From contig JAWUZG010000032.1 of the NCBI GenBank assembly GCA_036785705.1, forward strand, positions 15,394,001 through 15,458,000: a stretch of DNA of 64,000 nt, given 5' to 3'. The stretch is from Acanthornis magna (lineage: Eukaryota > Chordata > Aves > Passeriformes > Acanthizidae). A program made the position numbers and the translations under genes. This document shows positions 1 through 13,417 of the stretch, piece by piece (the stretch's first letter is position 1; every line of letters begins with the position of its first letter). The notes beneath the pieces were generated by a model. That model was not told the origin of the DNA and made no database searches. It saw only the letters and a list, made by a program, of their open reading frames with translations.

Positions 1-1083
1 ATGCCAGGTGTCCACTCTACCATTTCCACTCCTCAGCTGGACAGGGCAGAGAAAATACAATGATAGGCTCATGAGTTGAGATAAGGTCAAGGAGAGATCA
101 GTCACCATTTACCATTGTGGGCAAAACAGACTCAGCTAGGGGAAATTAGTTTAATTTATTACCAATCAAATCAGAGTAGGGAAATGAGAAATAAAACTAC
201 ATTTAAAACACCTTCTCCCCACCTCTCCTTTCTTCCTGGGCTCAATTTCACACCCAATTTCTTCCACCTCTTCCCTCAAAGTGGTGCAGGGGGACAAGGA
301 CTGAGGGTTGTGGTCATCACATGTTATGTCTGCTGTTCCCTCCTACTCAGGGGGAGTATTCCTCATACTCTTCCACTGCTCCAGTGTGGGGTCCTTCCCA
401 TGGGAGATATCCCTCCACAATCTTCTCCAACATCAGTCCTTCCAATGGGCTACAGCTCTTCATTAACTGATCCTGCATGGCTACCTTCCACAAGGTGCAG
501 TCCTTCAGGAACAGGCTGCTCCTGTGTGGGTCCCCCATGGAGTCCCAAGCCCTGCCAGGAAAGCTGCTCCAGTGTGGGGTCCTCTCTCCACAGGTCCACA
601 GGTCCTGCCAGGACCCTGCTCCAGTGCAGACCTCCCATGGAGTCACAATCTCCTTTGGGCATCCACCGGCTCTGGTGTGGGATCCTCCACAGGCTGCAGG
701 TGGATTTCTGCTCCCCTGTGGCCCTCCATGGGCTGCAGTGGAAGATTTACCTCACTATGCCTTTCCCTACAGGTTGCAGGAGAATCTCTGATCCAATACC
801 TGGAACACCTCGTCCCCTCCTTCTTCACTGACCTTGGTGTCTACAGGGCTGTTCCTCCCATGTATTCTCACTCCTCCCAGATTGAACAGGTTTTTTCTCC
901 CTTCTGTTATCCCAGAGGCACTACCACCATCACTGATGGGCTCGGCCATGACAGGACGTTGGATCCATCCTGGAGGCACCTGGCATTGGCTGTGTGAAAC
1001 GTGGAAGAAGCTTCTGGCAAATTCTCATGGAAGCCACCCCTGCAGCCTCCTGCTACCAAACCTTGCTGTGCACACTGAATAGA
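1..1083. repeat. Avian ERVL-type interspersed repeat, truncated by window edge
   Basis: This GC-rich block differs sharply from the AT-rich sequence that follows it. From memory of bird genomes I recognise the order of segments: a stretch ending in GGGCAAAACAGACTCAGCT (about 119-137), an AATTTAATTTATTACCAATC stretch, a series of CTGCTCCAGTGTGGGGTCC / CCCATGGAGTC motifs (about 375-690), then a segment ending near TACCAAACCTTGCTGTGCAC (about 1053-1072). This is an abundant bird repeat that I recall as part of an ERVL-class element. Several frames are open across it (the longest is about 115-831), but the peptides are low-complexity and match no protein I know. I read them as repeat-derived, not as a gene. 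The left end continues outside the window. The family assignment is from memory and the element's own orientation is not resolved. Confidence 0.75.
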
Positions 1084-4000
1084 GATTTCTATTTTCTAGG
1101 ACTGTTTTACTAAAAAGCAAGGAAATATCCCTCCTTCTGCCCTCTCCGGCCCTTTAAAGGTAAAAACAGGTTCCCAAAGAGGCAGTTTCTGAAGGAGCAT
1201 TTAGCTATTTCATTACATCAACAGCAATTCCTTGTACAAAATAATTTCACATAGGGTTGCTGCTGGGACGACACTGGATCTGTCTTTATGTCCTTGAAGT
1301 CAGTCTCTATAAGTGGATCCTGCTATTTTCACAGTCTGTCAATGCAATCACAAGAGATTCCCAGACCTCAGTTTCATAGGTTTTCCATTTACACATAGGA
1401 AATGGCACCTTTTACTTCTATCCTGTTTCTGAGTCATATTAATAAGTTCAACTGCTTTATGTATTACCAGTTTCAATGCTGTTCTGTTTTTCAAATCACA
1501 ACTGTTTTCATGTCAGCAAAAGAATTTCAAACCACAGGAAATTCTGAGGATGAGGTACAAATATACACTTAGATAGAGCTATCAGGAAGCAGAATCAAAC
1601 CTACAGTTGGAAAAATATGAAAAGAATGTCACTGCTTTCATACTCCACTTTTAGTTTCGTCATTCTTTAAAGACATAAATGAACAAGATTAATAATTCAG
1701 ACAGTAAAGGAAAGCCTTTGAAAACCCTGAATAATTCAAAAGTTCTGACATTATATAGCCTATGTCATACTGATCCACCTACTCTGGGTAAGACACTGAA
1801 GAGAGAATGAAGTGACTGGCCCATTCTCTCACAATCCTCTCATGTTACAGTTTATGAATAAAAATACCCACAAATCAGAAGGTCAGAAAAAAAAAATAAA
1901 AAGCAGCTCATGTTCACCAAAGGTCTGTACCAGGAAGATGATGAGAAAGGGCAAATAGGAGCATTATAAAAATGGTGTTAAAAGTACACCTGACCTGCAG
2001 CCCAAGGAAATCCACTCCTTTATCTTACCCAATCATAAGGTATGTGAAAGGTTTAAGAAATTCTAAAAATATTCATCATATAAAAATCACTTTAAAAGGA
2101 ATCAAGGTTTGCCAAACTGAGAGGAAGCCTGAGAAATATATAAACACATATTTCTTTCTATAAAGCAGTACTTAGAATTTTTATGTGTATATGTGTATAT
2201 GTGTGTAACATGCATTTGCCTCATTCATCTAACTAAAATGAAAACCTTTCAGTATCATAAGGATAATGAACTATATATACCTTCCTCTCTTTCACTGCTT
2301 TTTCAGTTCTGGTCACTATTTTGGGTCACAGGTTATGCTACAGAATACTGGATACTACAGAAAAACGTAAGGTAGTGAACTTAAGAAACCTTGTCTTCTC
2401 AAGAATAAATAGTTGAGATTTCTGCTAGGACTCCTGGCATAAAACATTCCAAAATGAGAATCATCTGCCATTCACCTGGCTGTAGTATTTGGGGTCCAAT
2501 CCCTTTTACACACATATTTTGTGGCAAATCCTTTAGAGAGAAAGCCAGAGAAGGCTTTCAGAAAAGAATCATTTCCAGCTAGGAAGGCACTGTTATAGAA
2601 TTTAAGACATCTACCAGCACTCAGGAGTGTGGGCAGAGGGGCAAAGGGAACAAATAGAACTAAACACCATGCGGCATACTCAGGCTGAGATTTTGAGGAG
2701 GAAGGAGCTCCTGCAGTGGGACTTTGCTTACCCAGCATTAAACAGAGGAGACAACTCTGACTAAGGTGGTTGTCCAGACTGTCTTGTAGTCACTTGAGAT
2801 TATGAACATTTGAAAAACAGGGAAAGTAAATTTGATTTGGAGGTCCTTGAACTGACTCTTCCAAGGTTGTTCAGTGGCACTGCTGTAAGGATGTCTTGAT
2901 CCAATATTTGGGGCTTTGAGTTTCCACAGACTGAGGAATAAGAACTGAACATTCATGTCATCTCACAAACATTTTAGATGGCAGGACTCTTTCCTGACCT
3001 CTGCAGGAGCACAACTGTACAGTTTTAAGTCTTTATCTGCAGCATATATAAAAGGCTCAGAAAGGTAGAAAGGAGGATCAAACAGGTCCTTAAACTTAAT
3101 CAGCTGCTGCTAGACAGGCAGATATTTTACTTAGGGCATCTGTATTTAGTAACGGTAACATGCTTCTGAAGCCAGAAATACTGAAAACCACTTTTTGCAA
3201 ATCCTTTCTTAGAAAGTAAGTCCTCTGTAAAGCAGAAAGAAAGTTCCTCTAGACAAAAGAAGGATTTGAATATCAAGCTCATTCATTGTAACAGCTCAAA
3301 AAGGCAATGAAAAGCATGAGGGACTATGTTACACAAGTCTTTTCTATGCTAATAAATACTTAGCTCACATCAGCAGTTTCTACATAACACTTCGATGGGG
3401 CCACAATGGAAAGCAAGTGTTCCCCCAGCAAAGAAGGAGTTCTTTGATTCAGACCTTCAGAGTGTCTTTTCATTGAAGTTCTGCATACAAACCCTTGTGG
3501 GTATGGCAGTATTTCAAATTACCAAGAGGTCTCTTTCCCAGAACACAGTCTATACATCTGCCAGACATCCACTCTTGGCCAGCCTACACCCTTTTCCTAG
3601 CAGGACTGTGATTCCCAGGTGATGAAGATGCTGCTCTTTCTAGGCATTTCTACTTGCTGCTTCCCATATGCTTTAATAGCTCACCATTTCTTCTGCAACT
3701 AAACCAAAAAATAATTGCCCAAGATGATTGGCATCTAATAATTTACATACATTTACAGGCCCTAATACATAGGGTGGCATGGAGAGGTGCAGAGGATATG
3801 CTGTTACATGACAGATGTGAAAGATCAAATGACACACTGCCTTTGCCCCTAATGCCTCCCTTTTATTGCTGCAAGACCATCCCTTTCCTCAAACATCAAG
3901 TGAGACAGACAAGTCATAGAGATGATGATACAGTCTTGTTATTACAACCTTCTAAAGAAAGAAAACCATGTTCCAGTCACTTCACTATTTTCATCAGGAG

Positions 4001-7000
4001 TCAATGACCCAGTCCTGCAGCTGAGAAGAAAATTTATGTTTTAGAAAACCCACCACAAAACTGTTGGAAACACTCTAAGTTTACCCTGCTCCAATGTGCC
4101 TGGTTTTCTTCCAGTAAGTTAATTATCTTCCTTCCACAAAAAAAAGCAAGCAAGCATCCCTTGAGTTCCCAAAGGCAATCCTTTGAGAACAATGGACATT
4201 TGATAGAGTTCTGTGCTCATTAAATATAAAGATGGAAAAATTTCCCATAAATCCTGAAAAATACTTAGCAGTGGCTGAAATTCAGTAAAATCATGACTGT
4301 CATTTAGTTATTATGTTACCCTGATAGCTCTCAGTATGTGAAGCTATCAGCTATCAAACATCTGAGCTCAAAAGTAGAGCCTCCAACTACAGATCATATA
4401 TTATACATCCCTATGCAAGACCAGAAAGAATTCATACTCTGCCATTGCCGCTTTCTCTGCAGGAATCCCTCTGCCTCTATGTCTAATTTTGCTTTTGCCC
4501 TGACAATATGACACAAGAAATGCCAATATTTCAATGCATAAACATATAATGTGGTGTGGTAAGAGAAGTACCTCATAATAGCCCATTTTGGAAGTATTGA
4601 CCCAAAACTTGCTTACTAATAACTAAGAGCTGAGACCTTCTACAAAAGCAAGGAGTGCAAACCATGGCTTTAGGCTTAACCAGTTGCATCAAGCTCTAGC
4701 ACCACTCCAGTGACTGAGCACATTCGTTATACTTTATGCCCTCATAGCCTGTGCTCTCTACAGATTTTTTCACTTTGATTCACCTTGTGAAAATAAACGC
4801 CTGCCCATCGCATCCTCACTTTTGCTTTACCGTGTCTATTGTTGACCCAGAATTTGCATGTTGGAAAAATCAAGCTCAGTTCAGCGCCTGAAATGGAAAT
4901 AAAACCTCCCTTCAAATGGCACAAAGTTGCTTAAAAATGTTAATCTCCCTTATTTTTATGACGTGTTTAATATTAAATGTTCCCATATGGGTACAACACG
5001 GCAAACCATGTCCTTCCATTTAAATAGCCTGTTTACTTTAAAATCTGAAACTAGCTACAAATTTAAACCTTTTTTGTTTTTGTCCACCTGGAAAAAATTA
5101 TTAAATTCTTAAGTGTGCATTGTAATAGGAGCAAACACCGAAGAGTGTGAATTCTTAGGTTTCAGTATCTATTTTTAATTTGTTTTGCATGTAAGCTTTT
5201 AATTTAGATTTAATAAGATTCTAATTGCATTTTTTCAAAAATACCAGTTGATTATTGAAGACATATTTCTGTAGGATTAACTTACACAGTTTAGACTTTT
5301 AAAATACTGTTTTAAATAATAATTTAGTATTTTATTATTTATACTACTAAATTTAAATATATTTAGTGTAAAATAATTGCAGAATGATTGTAAGAAATAA
5401 ACTTATTGAAGATTAATCATTTTATGAAAGACACACATCTCCCATGTAATTATTCATTGTCAATAAATGTCTTCAGAAAGCTGTGGGCAATTAATATATG
5501 AAGGGTGCTTAGTTATAATTTGACATATTGTGAAATTAAAGTCAATCAAAATTTTTGCCATTTTCCATATAGCTGAGAAATAGGAAGAAAATGTATTAGC
5601 ATGTTAAACTAAATGAGCTGTGCAGTTTCAATTCTCAGGTCTGTCTCAGCTGCTTTTTGCCACTTCAGCAGCGCAAAAGAGCCAGAGACCCAGCAGTCTC
5701 GCTCTCCTGATGGTCTTTCCTCAGGGGAAATACTGGGTAATTCAAAGCAGGAATAGTGGCTGCATGCCACCTTCTCTTCTTCAGCTGGAGGGTGTAGCAT
5801 CAATACCACATTCCTCTCTTGCTGCCAGATGTACTCTTCAGGCTCACAAGTAGCCAAGATTAATTTATAATAGCTTTACAGCAGCCTAAAGATCTATAAA
5901 GTAATTTTTGCCTCACTAATCTGGCACTGCTTGCTATGGAGGATCTGGGCCTTTAAGCACAGGAAGGTCTTAATTAACTGTTGTCTTGGGCTAACTGTAG
6001 GCTTTAGACCTGGATTGAAAAGGCATTAAAGTCACCTGGAATCCGTTCCTCACCCTCACTGGAACCTGCGCAGACCCTCAGCATGTTGTGTGCTCCATGG
6101 AAACACCACTCTTTTGGCAGGCAAGCATCTCCTGGAATAGTTATTACAATGGATATTATGGAAGGACTGCACTAGCAGAGAGATAACCTCTTTCTTCTTT
6201 TTCACCCATTTATTTTTACATTCTCATAAATAATACTTCTCATTCACTCACTATTGTCCTGACACCCTTCACTGTACCCCCCCAAATATTATTTAGAACA
6301 TTCTCTTTACGAATTTGAAGGTAGAAACTGCCTTTTGCTCTGTTCAGATTAAGTCACATGTTTTGATTTTTGCCATTACCTTTATGTCTAAAACATGAGC
6401 TGAATCAGGCATCCAAAAGCACAGCCCAATATTTAAGAGGCACTGAGCATTGGAAGAACCAATGCAGATAACATCTGCCTTTATTCCTGTCAGTAAAACT
6501 GCCCCAAAAAGAGCAGCATGGCAGAAAAGCAGCAGCAGAATTACTTCTCTTCCCTTAAGTGCTTCTAAATATGTCAGAGGCACCTTCTGTACCACCTTCC
6601 TTTAGTAGTAGTTCATAAGAGAAATGTAATATTTGACACTATTTGACTTAATACCACTTCATGTCAAAAGTTAAACTTACAAAACTGCTGTATGTGACAA
6701 GTAAGCCAAGCACATATCCTTCTGCACACCATCAGGAACCTCCAAATAGCTGGAAGACTTCTGGTGATCCACATCATCACAGGCTTGGTAACTGCCTGAA
6801 ACCGCACTGATGATGGAACTGTGTTCCCCTGCCATGAATCACTCTTCAAGTAATTAAAACCATTATACAAGTCAGAACACAACAAAGAATAAAAGCCTGG
6901 AACCCCTGATTTTGATGCTTGATCAAAGCCCTTGCTTCTTGTGCAATGTGGTGGCACTAGCCTGCCGGGCTGCTGAAGGCAGCTATCAACCACTGCAAAA

Positions 7001-7190
7001 ATGCCAACAGCCCAGTCCAGGTTGGTAATGGCAAGAATCATTCACAAAACAAAGGTTTATTTGGAGCTGAAATACGATTGAAGTCATTGTTTTCTAGGCT
7101 TTTGAAAATCAATGAAGACTAAGCTAATCAGCCTGCTCTGTCTTTATGTTTACTGAAGAGAAATATGTCCAGTGGGGAGAAGATTAATGT
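1084..7190. other. Unique-looking intergenic or intronic sequence, no gene seen
   Basis: This is AT-rich with short open frames only. None has a convincing start, splice sites or a recognisable product. A short (TATGTG)n run lies near 2182-2205. The part from about 4925 to 5570 is the most AT-rich and carries many TAAT-type motifs. No CR1 tail, tRNA or other clear mobile element is visible in the block. Confidence 0.6.
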
Positions 7191-7194
7191 GAAA

Positions 7195-8658
7195 GTAGGC
7201 ATGCTGCTCAGTGACTGAGCAGCAGGGACTGAGTGACAACAGGCATGAAAAAGGCAAAGGTACTCCATCTCCTTTTTTCTCCTCATTTTTCACTAGGCAG
7301 ATGTGCCAGGCATTGCAGTGCCTGAAGGCTACCAGCAGAGTCTATGGGAATGACATGGAATCTGCAGTTGAGGAAGGCAGAGTCAGGGACAACTTAAGCA
7401 AACTGAGCACATACAACTCATGGGAGCAGATCAGCTGCATCTAAGGGTGCTGAGGGAGCTGTCTGACATCATTCCAAAAAGAGCTGTCATCTTTGGAAGG
7501 TCACTGCACTCAGGAAATGATCCTGATGACAGAAAAAAGGTCAGCATCACACCCATCTTCAGAAGGGGCAGGCAGGGTGACTCAAGTCAAATAGCCTCAC
7601 CTCAACCCCTGGGCACATTATGGAGCAAATCCTCTGGGAAGCTGTTGCTGATCACATGAAAAGCAAGAAGGGGCTCTAGCAAGGGCAAACCATGCCCAAC
7701 CAATCCCACTGATTTCCATGATGAAATTACCAGCTCCATGGACAACGGAAGGACAAAAGGGGTTGTACATCTTGACCTCAGCAAGGCTGATACTGTTCAG
7801 TCTTTACCAATGAGAGGAGACACCCAGCCTCTCCACAGGTGATACCAAGACAATATGCTGGAGCACAGGCTGCTGTTCAGAGGGACCTGGACAAGCTGAA
7901 GGAATGGGCTGATAGGAACATGACGAGGGCTAAAGCAAATACAAAGCCCTGCATCTGTGAGGGAATAGCTCCATGCAGCAGTAAGGGCTGGGGCTCAAGC
8001 ATCTGGAAAAGCTTGGCAGAAAAGGACCAGGGAATCCTGACAGACAATATGCTGAAATGCAAATTGGCAGTGTCCCTTTGCAGCAAAGGCCAACTAAACT
8101 GTACTGGCAAGAATTAATACTGTTCCTGCAAGTCAAAATGTTTGCCTCTATTTGGCCTTTGTGAGACTGCACTTGGAGTAGTGGACCCAGTTTTAGGCTA
8201 CTCAGTACCACAAAGACATGGACATGCCAGGGTGAGCCCAGTGGAGGGCCAGAAGGATGGACAGGACATCAATGTCCAGGATGCACAAGAAGAGGCTGCA
8301 TGAACTGGGTTTGTTCAGTTTGCAGAATAGAAGGCTCAGGGGGACCTTACTGTTGCCTGTAACGAGCTCATGAAAGGGAATATGAAAGACAGAGGGAGCA
8401 TCTCCTCAGAAGTGCACAGGCACAAAATAAGATATAAAAGACAGTTGGAGCTCAGCTGTATCAGAAATTCTGATCATGTAAAAGGAGAAAACTTTTTACC
8501 ACAAGGCTGATCAAACACTGGAATAGGTTTCCCACGAGATTTTCAAAAGCCAGGCTGGACAAGCCCTGAGCAACTGGCCTGTCTTTGAGCCAGGAACTGA
8601 ATTAAATGAACTCCAGAGTTTGCTTCTAACCTGCACGACTCTGTGGTTCTGTTTTAGG
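7195..8658 (+). mobile_element. CR1 LINE, degenerate 3' half, sense on + strand
   Basis: The sequence follows the CR1 consensus as I know it. Near 7250 there is a degraded '...AAGGTACTC...TTTTTTC...' segment, and from about 7385 the degraded reverse-transcriptase region (AGGGACAACTTAAGCAAACTG). It continues through GCATCTAAGGGTGCTGAGGG, TGGAGCAAATCCTC and CTTGACCTCAGCAAGGCTGA near 7770-7790. An internal deletion jumps to the non-coding 3' part (CAAAGCCCTGCATCTGTGAG at about 7942), and the element ends at a decayed CR1 tail (GACTCTGTGGTTCTG) near 8640-8655. Many stops and frameshifts make it non-functional. The open frames at 7211-7659 and 7839-8117 are remnants of it. The left boundary is approximate. 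Confidence 0.85.
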
Positions 8659-11515
8659 AAAAGACAGGCACAGATGCATTTGCTGCCTGGGGATGCCCAT
8701 TTTTCCACTGAATATAAATGGAGATGAAGCTGTCTAGCTTAGGGGTGCACTACCCACATTTATAGATGGGCTCAGTTACAAGAGAGAAATACCATTTTTA
8801 GTACAGAAAACTTCAGTAAAATCGAGACACTGTAAGCATGGTGTTGCACATTAAATGCTAGTAGAGCATTAGTGTTCAGTAAAGTACATACTGCTAGACA
8901 CAGTTATCCTTGGAAAAGTTCCTAGTTTATTAGAAGGAGATGCTTTAACTCTTAGTTTCTTTCCTATCTATGTTCTACTCAAGATAGGAGAATCCAATGG
9001 TGTTTTGGGCTTACAAAACCAGAAATATGTTTGAAAAATAAAATAGATTATCATATACTTTATATGTACATATATAATTCACAACATACTGAAACGTGCA
9101 TCCTTCATTGTGGGTTTCAAACAATTTGAGTAGTATAAAACAATCTTCTATACAGTCCTAGGATTCATTTTTAAAAACCAGGAATTCCATCACTAACAAG
9201 ACTGAATCCCAATTTAAGTAAGAAAGGATCTGGATATTAGATACAGGACACTTTAAGTAAGAAAATCTTGATTCTGATGTTTTCTTTCCTCACTTTGTTC
9301 CCCAGAGTCTAATTTTACTTCTTTTTAGGTCTGTTGTACATCAGTATCCCTTTCTCCAAAATATCCCACAGTGAAGCTGACAGGGAAAGGGCTGTGGGAG
9401 AGTTTCAGTCTGTGATTAAAGCAGACTGCTAAGGTGTGCATTTTAGTTTAGTTGGTAAATTGCATTATTTTTTTCTAATTGAAATATATATTCAGGTTTG
9501 ATTTGGGGAAGGAAGCAGAATTTTTGTCTACCAACACACAGTTTAGACTTGAAGATCTATATTGCCTTCTACTGGTGTCCATCACTTTCCACTGACTGTA
9601 GATAACTTCCTGAAGAACTTTTCTCATTATTTAGGCATTTCAGTTGGGTGCTTAAAGTGAGGTAGTGTAAACCAAGCCCTACAAGGTTAGCTGGAAGTGC
9701 ACTGTGATTTTCTGCTATGGAGTTGTGTGATGGTGCCATTTTATTGGATTTCCTTTGTTGTTATTTTTAAAAGAAACATCAGGGAGGATGTTGGTTCACA
9801 CTCTTGTCATATTTGATGACCTTATTCCTACTTGATAGGGACAAATTCCAAAGAATTTCTCTTACCTATTGCACCCTTCTCTGAGGCATGAAGTATTTCT
9901 TGTATGTTTTCTGGGTACATAACCTGGAAAAAAATTCCCAGGCTCATCCACACAGAGTATATTAATATAGTTCATTTATGAGCAGCAAAGGACAAGATTA
10001 GATGGCTTGTAATTATTTGAACACCTGATTTCTACAATAACCACGCCTCAAAACTGAGAAATTGAGTACCTACTTTTAAAACTGTGTTTACTTATTCATC
10101 AAATGAGTCAGGGTTTGGATAAGAATGGCACATGTGTATGTCTATACTACCTTTCCTGTAAATGGTAATACTTACATGGAAACTGGAATACTTCTGAGAC
10201 TTTCAAAAGATGCATTATATTTTTCTTTGAATATCTAATTTTGCCCATTTCCCAGTCCACTAACTTTCTACACTTCGGTAGCATTTTCTCCATGATGTCT
10301 CCCTGCATTTCTTGACACTCGCTAGAATATGGAATTGAAGTATCAATAAAGCTACAAATCACTTGCAATGTACTTACTCCCCTTCCCCCCAAATAATTTA
10401 GTATTCTAAATATAACTTAAATAGAAAGGCCTTCTTACATAACTTCTGGGGCAGTTTTGCAGGCTTTGCATCTTGCCCTGCTATTTTTATCTGTAAGAAC
10501 AGTGTTTAATTGACAGTATTTTACAAGTGAAGCTTAGTTCAGAGGAAGCTTTGGGCACACATGTAAGGAACTGATGCAAAAATTATGCCACAGCTCTGTA
10601 TTTTTCAAACTCAGTCTATATATTAATCACAGACCTTCAGATGCTGCAAATGAGAACAACACTACTGCAATCTGCTTTATCAGCTGGTGGGTCTCTGGCA
10701 TGGATAAAGCCTTTCTTATTGAATTAACAGTACTTCTTCTTGTCAGCATCTCCCTCCCAGACAGTCATTCTCAAGAGCATTGATTATGGCTGCTCAAATA
10801 TTTTGTGTCTAGAGAAGTACATTAATAATGACAAGCCACATAGTAACGAGTAACGGTATTTCTTTCATGTCCTGTTTTTTGTTGCAAGGAACAGGTGGAT
10901 CCAGGCCCCAGCCCCATATTTCATCGATTTTGTCATTTCAAGTAGCAAAAAGGAAACTTTTGATCAAACATCAGTATTATGCAGATTGGAAAATACAAAC
11001 TCACAGGAGCAACAGACCTATACTGCATCCTACCTCTAGGCAGGATAATAGACAAGGTGATGTCTTAGATTCTTCCAGAATTATTTTTCTGATTCATTAA
11101 TACTATCAATTATCCTTCAGTGTATATGAATACTACATCTCTTTCCTGTGTGCCATGTCAAAACTTTTGTTCCATTTAGATTTCCTTCTCTGACATTGCA
11201 GTATCACATTTAGTCCTTATTTGCAGCTGGTTGTTGTGCAAATCTGTGATCATTAATTTACAGCAACTCTTCTAAAATTTCTGAACACCATAAATGTATT
11301 AATTCAGGCTTTCAAACAGTCCGGAATGTTGTTCTCATTTAACCAGAATTAAAGACATGCTACAAAGCACCAAATTATCAGAGGCAAGCGAGCAACCCAA
11401 ACTGAAGTTCATAGCTAGCTGTGTATGTGGTCACAGATCCTGTACCAGTGAATGGTGAATGATTCAGCCTCCCTCTGGGGGATTATATGCAAGAATCTCT
11501 GCACAATTCTGAATA
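8659..11515. other. Unique-looking sequence, no gene or repeat recognised
   Basis: AT-rich sequence with only short frames. A TATATGTACATATATAATT run lies near 9060-9080. I see no element boundaries, coding exons or RNA genes. Confidence 0.55.
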
Positions 11516-11516
11516 C

Positions 11517-11935
11517 TTAAATACCAGAAAAAGGCAACAGAATAATGGGTATGTGGAGGGAAAAAATCCATAAAAATAATTGAACAGCTGGAGGGTTTGA
11601 TCTATGAAGAGACATTAAAGGAATGATGTTTGATTGTTTGCACAATGTCCAAAAGCCATATGTTAAACACTTCAAGTATCTGAAGAGTGTAAACACCAAG
11701 AAAGAGAATAAATAACCAGGCTGGTACTAGAAGGCGTAACTAAAAATACAGAAAATAAATATATTCAGGGAAATTCTTAACAATGAGCTTTGTTAATTAG
11801 AGATATGTATCTGATGAAAAGCAGCAAGAATCTTATTGTTCCTAGAAACTTTGAGAGTAAATTGGACAAATCACTGAAAAAAAATTAAATATCTATCTGG
11901 GGCTGGCTGTCAAGAGAGCTTGACAGCTTTTACTG
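11517..11935 (+). mobile_element. Ancient CR1/L3-like LINE remnant (candidate)
   Basis: Scattered matches to the old CR1/L3-type 3' region are visible in order. They are GACATTAAAGGAATGATGTTTG near 11609, an AAGTATCTGAAGAGTGTAAA segment near 11674, AAATATATTCAGGGAAATTC near 11756, a GAAACTTTGAGAGTAAATTGGACAAA stretch, and ATCTATCTGGGGCTGGC near 11890-11907. Divergence is high and no tail is preserved. The call rests on the order of weak matches, so a repeat-library search is needed to confirm it. The segment ends beside a short perfect palindrome at 11906-11927. Confidence 0.4.
11906..11927. repeat. Short inverted repeat, 9-bp arms and 4-nt loop
   Basis: GCTGTCAAG, then AGAG, then CTTGACAGC. 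The arms are perfect complements. It sits at the right end of an ancient LINE-like remnant, and no function can be read from the sequence. Confidence 0.8.
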
Positions 11936-12589
11936 TTTGATAATATCTTGCTTTTTGTTATTTATAAATCAAAATGCAAAAGAAAATGGTCACTCATTGA
12001 ATTGAAATAACCATTTACCTCAACCATACTTGTCTAAAAAAACAAAATACAACCCTTATGCAAACTTTACTCATGAACACTTCCTGAAAGTATTTTTTGT
12101 CAGATATTTTTCAAAATAATAAAACCAGTAACACTGCACATTTAAAACAAACCAACAAAGTTGTTCCTAAGCAATTGTTTAAGACACAAAGTTGGAACTA
12201 CCAACAGAAAAACAGTATCTTCTGCATTTGTAATACAGAATTCAGGGATTCTTCTTTTCCTCTGCAGCTTCTGAAAATGTTCTCTTGTACTTCTCCTTTG
12301 CTACTCAGCCTTGCTGTTATAACAAGAAAAGTTTGTTCCTTGTCAAAAAGCTGGAATTGCCATTTAATTGCAAAAGAGGAACTTGATATTCCCACTACTC
12401 TTAAACAAAGCCATATCATTATTTACTAATTCCCTCTTAGTCTTGCTTCTGTGTTTTAGAGACAGATTAGAAGGTGCAAAAGATAAAAATGTACTCTAGG
12501 TGAACTCCAGGGAAAATTCCCCTGCAAAAAAAATCTGCTTTTGAAATAATTAGACTCAAGCTCCGCCAAACAAAGGACAGAGAAAACCT

Positions 12590-13181
12590 AGAATCATAGA
12601 ACAGTTTGGGTTGGAAGGGACTCCTGAAGGTCATCGGGTTCCAACCACTCTGCAATAAGTAGGGACATCTTTCACTAGACCAGGTTGCTCAGAGCCATCT
12701 GGCCTGGCCTTGACTATTTTCAGGGATAGGGCATCTACCACCTCTCTGGACAATCTGTTCCAGTGCATCACCACTCTCACTATAAATAATACCGTCCTTA
12801 TATCTAGTCTAAATTGACCCTCGTTCAGTTTAGATAAATTCCTCCTTGTGCTGTTACCACAGGTCCTTATAAAATGTCCTTTAGGAACTGGAACAGGCTA
12901 TAAGGTCTCCCTAGAGACTTCTCTCGTCTAGCCTAAACAACCCCAACTCACTCAGCCGGTCTTCGTAGGAGACTTACTCCAGCCTTCTGACTGTCTTCAA
13001 GCCTCTCCTCTGTAGTCACTCCAGCAGGTTCTTCCTATGTTGGGAGCCTCAGAACTGGATTCAGTGAGTTCCCACAAGAGCAGAGCAGAGGAGGAGAATC
13101 AGCTCCCTTGACATGCTGATCACACTTCTTTCAATGCAGCCCAGGATAAAATTGGTCTTCTGGACTGCAAGTGCACAACGC
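12590..13181 (-). mobile_element. CR1 LINE 3' portion, - strand (part 1, split by LTR)
   Basis: The left edge reads AGAATCATAGAACAGTTTGG, the reverse complement of a CR1 3' tail, so the element is sense on the - strand with its 3' end at the left. It proceeds through typical CR1 blocks such as ATCTGTTCCAGTGCATCACC near 12750 and GCCCAGGATAAAATTGGTCTTCTG near 13139. It breaks at 13181 exactly where the solo LTR begins. The missing continuation resumes at 13687. It is non-coding 3' sequence, with no intact reverse transcriptase. Confidence 0.9.
13176..13181. repeat. Left target-site duplication of solo LTR (CAACGC)
   Basis: CAACGC immediately precedes the TGTTGC start of the LTR and is repeated exactly at 13687-13692 after its CCACA end. 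A 6-bp duplication is typical of class II (ERVK/alpharetrovirus-like) integrases. Confidence 0.85.
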
Positions 13182-13411
13182 TGTTGCTTTCAAGGATGGG
13201 GGGAGCCAGGGTGTCCAGGTGTGCTGCAGCCTCCTTGGAGGAAGCATCCCCTCAAGAACAGCTTCTCCAGAGGCTTCAGCAACTCCCCAAAGCAACAGGG
13301 TGATTTCAGCAAGTGATTTCAGCCCCTTGTGAAGTCAGCTCTTGCAGAATCACCCGAGGGCCGACTCAGGTGAGAGAGGCGGGTGCCGTATGGCAATTTC
13401 ACAAGATAACC

Positions 13412-13417
13412 TTTATT
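13412..13417 (-). promoter_or_regulatory. LTR polyadenylation signal AATAAA (- strand)
   Basis: TTTATT on the + strand is AATAAA on the - strand. It lies about 75 bp downstream of the TATA-like box of the same LTR, as expected for the R region of a retroviral LTR. Confidence 0.65.

Noticed and set aside
115..997. Long overlapping open frames near the left edge (up to 238 codons)
   Set aside because: They lie wholly in the ERVL-type repeat, have low-complexity peptides in several frames at once, and show no known domain.
7211..8211. Open frames around 7.2-8.2 kb on both strands
   Set aside because: They fall within the degenerate CR1 copy, and stops and frameshifts interrupt any reverse-transcriptase reading.
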